The position numbers and the translations under genes were made by a program. A stretch of DNA of 64,000 nt from assembly GCF_002532045.1 (NCBI RefSeq), contig NZ_NWTG01000001.1, forward strand, positions 992,001 through 1,056,000, read 5' to 3'. The notes beneath the pieces are model-generated. The model saw only the letters and a program-made list of their open reading frames with translations, ran no database searches and was not told where the DNA came from. Shown here piece by piece: positions 59,272-64,000 of the stretch. Origin of the DNA: Bradyrhizobium sp. C9 (lineage in GTDB: Bacteria; Pseudomonadota; Alphaproteobacteria; Rhizobiales; Xanthobacteraceae). The number at the start of each line of letters is the position of its first letter. The stretch's first letter is position 1.

Positions 59272-59724
59272 TTACGCCGGAGGCGGCGGCAGGAAGTGGA
59301 TGTTGTGCTCGGCGGCGAGCCGCACCACGTCGTCCGGGTTCTGCTCCTTCATGTTGTGGATCGCCCAGAACAGGTCGTAGAGCCTGCGCGTCGGCGATAC
59401 CCAGAACAATGTCTTCGCCGGCTGCTGTGACTTGTTGAAGATGCCGTGCGGCTTGCCCGCCGGCAGGCGCACCAGGTCGCCGGGCGTGGCTGATTCATCG
59501 GCGCCGTCGAGCATGAAGTCGAGCTTGCCCTCGAGGATGTAGAGATACTCGTCCTGGTCGGGATGGATGTGCGGCGGGACGAAGGTGCCGGGCGGGAAGG
59601 TGGCGTGCCAGGAGAACGAATGCTCGGTACGGCTCTTCGGCACATAGGTCTGGCCGAGGATGCTCCAGGAAATCCCTTGCATGCCTTCGTTGGCGCGGGT
59701 GATGCCGGCGATCTCGTCTTTCAT
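59272..59724 (-). CDS. Single-domain cupin protein, 150 residues
   Basis: The cupin motif 1 is 'PPHIHPDQDEYLYILEGKLDFML' (G-less HxHxxxxE form with the metal histidines and glutamate) and motif 2 is 'GDLVRLPAGKPHGIFN' (PxGxPHxxxN). A C-terminal helical extension (about 40 residues) reads 'LFWAIHNMKEQNPDDVVRLAAEHNI'. The metal ligands are complete, so an enzyme (dioxygenase, isomerase or decarboxylase) or a small-molecule sensor is possible. It lies 21 bases after the solute-binding protein gene on the same strand. Confidence 0.85.
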   Translation of the reverse strand: MKDEIAGITRANEGMQGISWSILGQTYVPKSRTEHSFSWHATFPPGTFVPPHIHPDQDEYLYILEGKLDFMLDGADESATPGDLVRLPAGKPHGIFNKSQQPAKTLFWVSPTRRLYDLFWAIHNMKEQNPDDVVRLAAEHNIHFLPPPPA

Positions 59725-59745
59725 GTTTGTACGTCCTCTTCTGAG

Positions 59746-60912
59746 TTACTTGGCCGCGCAGTCCTTGGCGTAGCGGTCGCCATAGTTCGAGAACACCTTC
59801 TCGACGATCTCGGTCTGGAACTTGCCGTCCGGTCGCTTAGCGACCTTGGTGAGGTAGAAATCCTGGATCGGATAGCCGTTGTTGTTGAACTTGAAGTTAC
59901 CGCGCAGCGAGGTGAAATCGGCCTTCTTCAGCGCCGCTGCAACCGCGTCCTTGTTGGAGAGGTCGCCCTTCACGGCCTTGACCGCGCTATCGATCAACAG
60001 CGCTGCGTCATAGGCCTGCATGGCGTAAGTGCCGGGCACGCCCTTGTAGGCCGCCTCATAGGCCGTGACGAACTTCTTGCTCTGGGGATTGTCGAGATCG
60101 GGTGCCCAGTTCGCGCCGCCGAACATGCCGACGGCGGCGTCCTGCTGCGCGGGCAGGGTGGATTCGTCGACGGTGAAGGCGGAGAGCACCGGCACGGTCG
60201 CGCCGGCCTGCTTGTACTGCTTCACGAGGTTCACGCCCATGCCGCCTGGCATGAAGGTGAACAGCGCGTCGGGCTTCAGCGAGGCGATCTTGGAGAGTTC
60301 GGGCTGGAAATCCAGCGTGTTCATCGGCGTGTAGGATTCCTCGACGATCTCGCCCTTGTAGTCGAGCTTGAAGCCGGCGACGGAATCGCGGCCGGCCTGA
60401 TAGTTCGGCACCAGCAGATAGACGCGCTTGTAGCTGCGGTCCTGCGCCACCTTGCCGAGGACCTCGTGCACCTGGTCGTTCTGGTACGACGTCACGTAGA
60501 AGAACGGGTTGCACTCCTTGCCGGCGTAGCTGGAGGGGCCGGCATTCGGGCTGATCAGGAAGGTCTTGCTGTCGGTGACCGGGCGGTGGATCGCCTGCAG
60601 GATGTTGGAGAAGATCGGACCGACCACGAAATCGACCTTGTCGCGCTCGAGCAGGCCGCGCACCTTGACCACGGCAGCGTCGGGCTTCAGCTCATCGTCG
60701 GCGTTGACGATCTCGACCTCGCGGCCGGCCATCTTGCCGCCGAGGTCCTTGACCGCGAGCGCAAAACCGTCGCGAACCTGCTGGCCAAGCGCCGCGGCTG
60801 GTCCCGAGGTCGTCACCAGCACGCCGATCTTGATCTTCTCCTGCGCGGTCGCCGGGGTCACCGCGATACCCAGCAGCGCCGCCAATCCCGCGAGCTTCGT
60901 CAATCGTTTCAT
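59746..60912 (-). CDS. Branched-chain-amino-acid-type ABC solute-binding protein (orphan), 388 residues
   Basis: Signal peptide about 1-23 (LAGLAALLGIAVTPATAQ). The Peripla_BP_6 fold reads 'IKIGVLVTTSGPAAALGQQVRDGFALAV', 'VKVRGLLERDKVDFVVGPIFSNI', 'SPNAGPSSYAGKECNPFFYVTSYQND' and 'YAMQAYDAALLIDSAVKA'. GGGGGAGAG is its ribosome site. No other transporter gene is adjacent. It is divergent from marR with the first MarR-type palindrome about 150 bases before its start, so it may be in the same regulon and bind the aromatic acid. Confidence 0.9.
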   Translation of the reverse strand: MKRLTKLAGLAALLGIAVTPATAQEKIKIGVLVTTSGPAAALGQQVRDGFALAVKDLGGKMAGREVEIVNADDELKPDAAVVKVRGLLERDKVDFVVGPIFSNILQAIHRPVTDSKTFLISPNAGPSSYAGKECNPFFYVTSYQNDQVHEVLGKVAQDRSYKRVYLLVPNYQAGRDSVAGFKLDYKGEIVEESYTPMNTLDFQPELSKIASLKPDALFTFMPGGMGVNLVKQYKQAGATVPVLSAFTVDESTLPAQQDAAVGMFGGANWAPDLDNPQSKKFVTAYEAAYKGVPGTYAMQAYDAALLIDSAVKAVKGDLSNKDAVAAALKKADFTSLRGNFKFNNNGYPIQDFYLTKVAKRPDGKFQTEIVEKVFSNYGDRYAKDCAAK

Positions 60913-61061
60913 GTCTCTCCCCCAACCACCGGCTTGTTGCCCTGTCTCGGCCTCATTGACCTCAGCTTAGTCTGACGCGCGCGACCGCTGCAAGCGATGT
61001 GGCATTGCGTCAGGGCGATCGCCGCGCATCATGCAGGCGCTGCACATGCAAGCACCGCGCC

Positions 61062-61085
61062 AATTGCTTGAAGTTTAAAGAAATT
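61062..61085. promoter_or_regulatory. MarR-type operator, copy 1
   Basis: ATTGCTTGAAGTTTAAAGAAAT (61063-61084) is an imperfect palindrome. It matches copy 2 (83 bases downstream) in 19 of 22 positions and is in the same register as the operators at 52938 and 62569 (about 15 of 21 positions). Confidence 0.68.
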
Positions 61086-61144
61086 GCAGGATCGGCCGCG
61101 CGCGTATCGGGCGGGATTCGCATTTGTCCTTGCGGGGCGGCGCG

Positions 61145-61168
61145 AATTGCTTGAAGCTCAAAGCAATC
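61145..61168. promoter_or_regulatory. MarR-type operator, copy 2
   Basis: ATTGCTTGAAGCTCAAAGCAAT (61146-61167) is a 22-base palindrome with two mismatched pairs, 40 bases before the marR start. The most symmetric of the four related sites next to perfect arms at 52938. Confidence 0.72.
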
Positions 61169-61206
61169 GGTCCGACCGAAACCCGGCGCGGAGGCACGAT
61201 CGCTGC

Positions 61207-61701
61207 ATGAACCTCGATTCCGAAACCAAAGCCGTCGAACTCCCCGACGATCACGGCACCGAGCTCAGGCTGTGGCTGCGGCTCTTGACCTGCACCACGC
61301 TGATCGAAGGCGAGGTACGCAGCCAATTGCGTGAGAAGTTCGATGTCACGCTGCCGCGCTTCGACCTGATGGCCCAGCTCGACAAGGTGTCTGACGGCAT
61401 GACGCTGTCGGACCTGTCGAAGCGGATGATGGTGTCGAACGGCAACGTCACCGGGCTGGTCGAGCGACTGGTCGAGTCCGGCCATCTCGATCGCCGCACC
61501 TCGGAGACCGATCGCCGCGTGCAGTTCATCCGGCTGACCAAGCTCGGCCGCGCCGAGTTCCGCAAGATGGCGGCCGAGCACGAGAAATGGATCGCCGATA
61601 TCTTCGGCGACCTGTCGCCGAAGGATATTCGCGAACTGATGCGGCTGCTTGCCAAGGCCAAGGGGTCGGCCCAGCGCTCCGCCAAGGCGAGGACCGCTTA
61701 A
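61207..61701 (+). CDS. MarR-family regulator, probable aryl-CoA sensor, 164 residues
   Basis: The winged helix is 'LREKFDVTLPRFDLMAQLDK', 'MTLSDLSKRMMVSNGNVTGL' and 'VERLVESGHLDRRTSETDRRVQFIRLTKLG' with the wing carrying the basic DRR motif. Flanking helices form the dimer. GGAGG is 12 bases before the ATG. Related palindromes lie twice before its own gene and once before each of the aryl-CoA operons, so it most likely represses them all; CoA-thioester-binding MarR proteins controlling aromatic operons are known in Rhodopseudomonas (BadR, CouR). Three bases separate it from the hydrolase gene that follows. Confidence 0.92.
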   Translation: MNLDSETKAVELPDDHGTELRLWLRLLTCTTLIEGEVRSQLREKFDVTLPRFDLMAQLDKVSDGMTLSDLSKRMMVSNGNVTGLVERLVESGHLDRRTSETDRRVQFIRLTKLGRAEFRKMAAEHEKWIADIFGDLSPKDIRELMRLLAKAKGSAQRSAKARTA

Positions 61702-61704
61702 GCC

Positions 61705-62520
61705 GTGAGCGAGATCGACTACGAGGTGGAATACAACAACCGGGCAAGGGTGCCGGAGAATCCCGCGTTGATGGCCGGTTGGGCGAGGGACTCCGCGGCC
61801 TATCGCGAGCAACATCCGCCGCGGCGCCTGACCTATGGGCCGGGCGGCCGCAACGTCATCGATCTCTTTGAGGGGAGCAGCGACGGGCCGCTCGTCGTGT
61901 TCATCCACGGCGGCTATTGGCAGGCGCTTGACGGCTCGTCGTCGAGCCACTGCGCGCGGGGCCTCAATGGCCACGGCATCAGCGTCGCGGTGCCGAGTTA
62001 CGACCTTTGTCCCAATGTCACGATTGCCGACATCATCTGCGAGATGCGCGCGGCGTCGTGCGAGCTGGCCAAGTTCGGCCGGCCGCTGGTCATGTCAGGG
62101 CACTCCGCGGGCGGGCATCTTGCCGCATGCATGCTTGCCACCGATTGGCAGGCCTACGATGCGTCGCTGCCGACGGATCTGGTCAGGGCTGCTTACGCGA
62201 TCTCCGGCCTGTTCGAGCTCGAGCCGCTGGTCGGCACCTCCATCAACAAGGCACTTGGCCTCGACCGCGACGCAGCAAGGGCGGTGAGCCCGCTGCTCTG
62301 GAAAGCGCCCAGCGGTGCGACGCTCGATGCGGTGGTTGGCGGCGCCGAGAGCGCCGAATATCACCGGCAGAGCCGGACCATCGCCGATGTCTGGGGCAGC
62401 GCGGGTGTGGCGACACGGTTCGGCACCGTGCCCAATGCCAATCATTTCACCGCGATCGCACCGCTCGCCGACCCGGAGTCGGAGATGGTCGCGCGGCTGA
62501 AGCAGCTCACACAAATCTGA
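61705..62520 (+). CDS. Alpha/beta hydrolase, kynurenine-formamidase-like, 271 residues
   Basis: The oxyanion motif is HGGYW ('VVFIHGGYWQALDGS'), the special form of the kynurenine formamidase / arylformamidase group; the nucleophile is in 'VMSGHSAGGHLAACML' (GHSAG), and the histidine in 'VPNANHFTAIAPL'. The N-terminus 'IDYEVEYNNRARVPE' also fits that group. GTG start three bases after marR. It would hydrolyse N-formylkynurenine or an arylformamide/ester, which would link tryptophan breakdown to anthranilate, the predicted substrate of the CoA ligase next door. Another aromatic ester is possible. Confidence 0.82.
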   Translation: MSEIDYEVEYNNRARVPENPALMAGWARDSAAYREQHPPRRLTYGPGGRNVIDLFEGSSDGPLVVFIHGGYWQALDGSSSSHCARGLNGHGISVAVPSYDLCPNVTIADIICEMRAASCELAKFGRPLVMSGHSAGGHLAACMLATDWQAYDASLPTDLVRAAYAISGLFELEPLVGTSINKALGLDRDAARAVSPLLWKAPSGATLDAVVGGAESAEYHRQSRTIADVWGSAGVATRFGTVPNANHFTAIAPLADPESEMVARLKQLTQI

Positions 62521-62559
62521 GGTTTGCGGGGCGACGCAGTTTCCACGCGATATCTACCC

Positions 62560-62590
62560 TTGCGCCAAATTATTTTAAGTATAAAATGAT
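62560..62590 (+). promoter_or_regulatory. Promoter and MarR-type operator of the aryl-CoA ligase gene
   Basis: TTGCGC and TAAAAT are 16 bases apart. The overlapping site ATTATTTTAAGTATAAAATGAT (62569-62590) differs from the site before the hydroxylase operon by one base. Confidence 0.75.
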
Positions 62591-62691
62591 TGGCGATCGG
62601 GACGCTGCCGGGCGTCCTCGATACTGGTCTTCTCGATGTTGATCTCGATGTTGGTCTTGGCCTTTCTGGACGGAAAGCGAGGGGCAATCGA

Positions 62692-64000
62692 ATGTCAGGT
62701 GAATTTCCCGGGCTCGGCCCATCCGGGCATGTCGACGATTTCGCGCGGCGCAACCTGCCGCCATCAGCGCAGTGGCCGCAGCTGCTGCTCGACCGGCCCG
62801 AATTCCAATATCCCGATTATCTCAACGCCGCGGTCGAACTGACCGACCGCATCGTCGAGCAGGGGATGGGCGATCGCATCGCGCTGATCGGCAACGGCCG
62901 CCAGCGCACCTACAAGGAATTGACCGACTGGTCGAACCGCCTGGCTCATGCGTTGGTGGAGAACTACGGCGTCAAGCCCGGCAATCGCGTCCTGATCCGC
63001 TCGGGCAACAATCCGGCGCTGGTCGCGGCGTGGCTCGCCGCCACCAAGGCTGGCGCCGTCGTCGTCAACACGATGCCGATGCTGCGCGCCGGTGAGCTCG
63101 CCAAGATCGTCGACAAGGCCGAGATTGCGCTGGCGCTGACCGACAGCCGCATCGCGGACGAACTGGTGGCTTGCGCCAAGACCAGCAAATTCCTCAAGCA
63201 GGTCGTCAATTTCGACGGCACGCAAAACCACGATGCCGAGCTCGACCGGATCGCGCTGAACAAGCCGGTCAAGTTCGATGCGGTGAAGACCGGCCGCGAC
63301 GATGTCGCGCTGCTCGGCTTCACGTCGGGCACCACGGGCGAACCCAAGGCGACGATGCATTTCCATCGCGATCTCCTGATTGTCGCGGACGGCTATGCCA
63401 GGGAAGTGCTCAAGGTGACGCCGGACGACGTGTTCGTCGGCTCGCCGCCGCTTGCATTTACATTTGGCCTTGGCGGGCTCGCGATCTTCCCGCTGCGCTT
63501 CGGCGCCACCGCGACATTGCTGGAGAACGCGGCGCCGAGCGAGATGATCCGGATCATCGAGACCTACAAGGCCACGATCTGCTTCACCGCGCCGACCGCC
63601 TATCGGGCGATGATGGCCGCGATGGACAAGGGCGCCGATCTGTCGTCGCTCCGGCTCGCCGTCTCGGCCGGCGAGACGCTGCCGGCGCCGGTGTTCGAGA
63701 GCTGGACCAGGAAGACCGGCAAGCCGATCCTCGACGGCATCGGCAGCACGGAGCTGCTGCACATCTTCATCACCAACCGCACCGGCAGCGCCGTCGCCGG
63801 CACCACGGGCACGCCTGTGGCCGGCTACCAGGCGAAGATCGTCGACGAAGACATGAACGAATTGCCGCCGGGCCAGGTCGGCAAGCTGGCGGTGCGCGGC
63901 CCGACCGGCTGCCGTTATCTCGCCGACTCCCGGCAAACCAAATATGTCCGCGATGGCTGGAACATCACCGGCGATGCCTTTGTCAGCGACGAGAACGGCC
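62692..64000 (+). CDS. Benzoate/2-aminobenzoate-CoA ligase family protein (5' part, cut by window end)
   Basis: The reading frame is open from this ATG (GAGGGG seven bases upstream) to the window end, giving about 436 residues of an AMP-forming acyl-CoA synthetase usually near 540. Features in order: 'DRIALIGNGRQRTYKELTD', 'VLIRSGNNPALVAAWLAATK', the P-loop 'LLGFTSGTTGEPKATMH', 'ILDGIGSTELLHIF' (A5 region, with GSTE) and 'GWNITGDAF' (start of the aspartate motif). The TSGTTGEPKATMH and GSTELLHIF forms fit benzoate- and 2-aminobenzoate-CoA ligases. It would activate the aromatic acid for the bifunctional hydroxylase ten kilobases upstream and shares an operator with it. Confidence 0.9.
   Translation, partial: MSGEFPGLGPSGHVDDFARRNLPPSAQWPQLLLDRPEFQYPDYLNAAVELTDRIVEQGMGDRIALIGNGRQRTYKELTDWSNRLAHALVENYGVKPGNRVLIRSGNNPALVAAWLAATKAGAVVVNTMPMLRAGELAKIVDKAEIALALTDSRIADELVACAKTSKFLKQVVNFDGTQNHDAELDRIALNKPVKFDAVKTGRDDVALLGFTSGTTGEPKATMHFHRDLLIVADGYAREVLKVTPDDVFVGSPPLAFTFGLGGLAIFPLRFGATATLLENAAPSEMIRIIETYKATICFTAPTAYRAMMAAMDKGADLSSLRLAVSAGETLPAPVFESWTRKTGKPILDGIGSTELLHIFITNRTGSAVAGTTGTPVAGYQAKIVDEDMNELPPGQVGKLAVRGPTGCRYLADSRQTKYVRDGWNITGDAFVSDENG

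Overview
The window looks like part of the chromosome of a high-GC alphaproteobacterium of the Bradyrhizobium type. The evidence is the gene content (oxalate locus, several branched-chain-amino-acid-type solute-binding proteins, autotransporters with alanine/glycine-rich passengers), strong GC bias at third codon positions, and dispersed palindromic elements of the kind common in that group (24830-24944, 52785-52906, 53004-53050, 57434-57560, 59115-59253). The genus is an inference. I saw no rRNA, tRNA, CRISPR array, integrase or intact insertion sequence. Most of the window reads as catabolic 'accessory metabolism' chromosome.

Region by region. 1-5.5 kb: a 45-residue small protein with its own terminator, a large autotransporter, and the decayed barrel end of a second, paralogous autotransporter; then a DUF2147 protein. 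5.5-9.6 kb: a DUF2975 membrane protein with a small XRE regulator, a 590-base stretch without a clear gene, and a MASE1-PAS hybrid histidine kinase. 9.7-15.9 kb: an oxalate module (frc, oxc and a GntR regulator on the minus strand; a permuted acyl-CoA synthetase on the plus strand) with two matching operator/promoter units in the divergent gap. 16-21.3 kb: a fatty-acid-hydroxylase-like operon ending in a zinc alcohol dehydrogenase, a second GntR regulator and an MFS transporter. 21.6-29.3 kb: an NYN/LOTUS protein, a DUF1236 protein, a ketopantoate-reductase-like enzyme, a split ThDP-dependent decarboxylase, a Bug-type binding protein, an amidohydrolase and a 2-hydroxyacid dehydrogenase. 29.5-33 kb: a second full-length autotransporter with 19-residue repeats. 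33.2-36.9 kb: two small genes, ilvD, and an MBL hydrolase. 36.9-44.6 kb: two orphan solute-binding proteins, two TetR regulators, an AhpD-like protein, an SDR and a monooxygenase fused to an alpha/beta hydrolase.

44.6-52.7 kb is a ribose-type ABC importer operon under a divergent LysR gene. Its second permease is fused in frame to a strictosidine-synthase-like beta-propeller, and a second, stand-alone propeller gene follows it directly. 53-64 kb is an aryl-CoA pathway: a bifunctional salicylyl-CoA/2-aminobenzoyl-CoA-type hydroxylase-reductase, an SDR, an enoyl-CoA hydratase and a RidA-like protein; then a second monooxygenase, a cupin, a solute-binding protein, a MarR regulator, a kynurenine-formamidase-like hydrolase, and an aryl-CoA ligase cut by the window end.

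Four related palindromes (two before marR, one before the hydroxylase operon, one before the CoA ligase) suggest that the MarR protein controls the whole aryl-CoA set. My best reading is aerobic breakdown of anthranilate (2-aminobenzoate), possibly fed by kynurenine, through CoA thioesters. The fused permease-propeller importer and this MarR regulon are the two most interesting items. All function calls come from reading the sequence and family knowledge; no database search was run.
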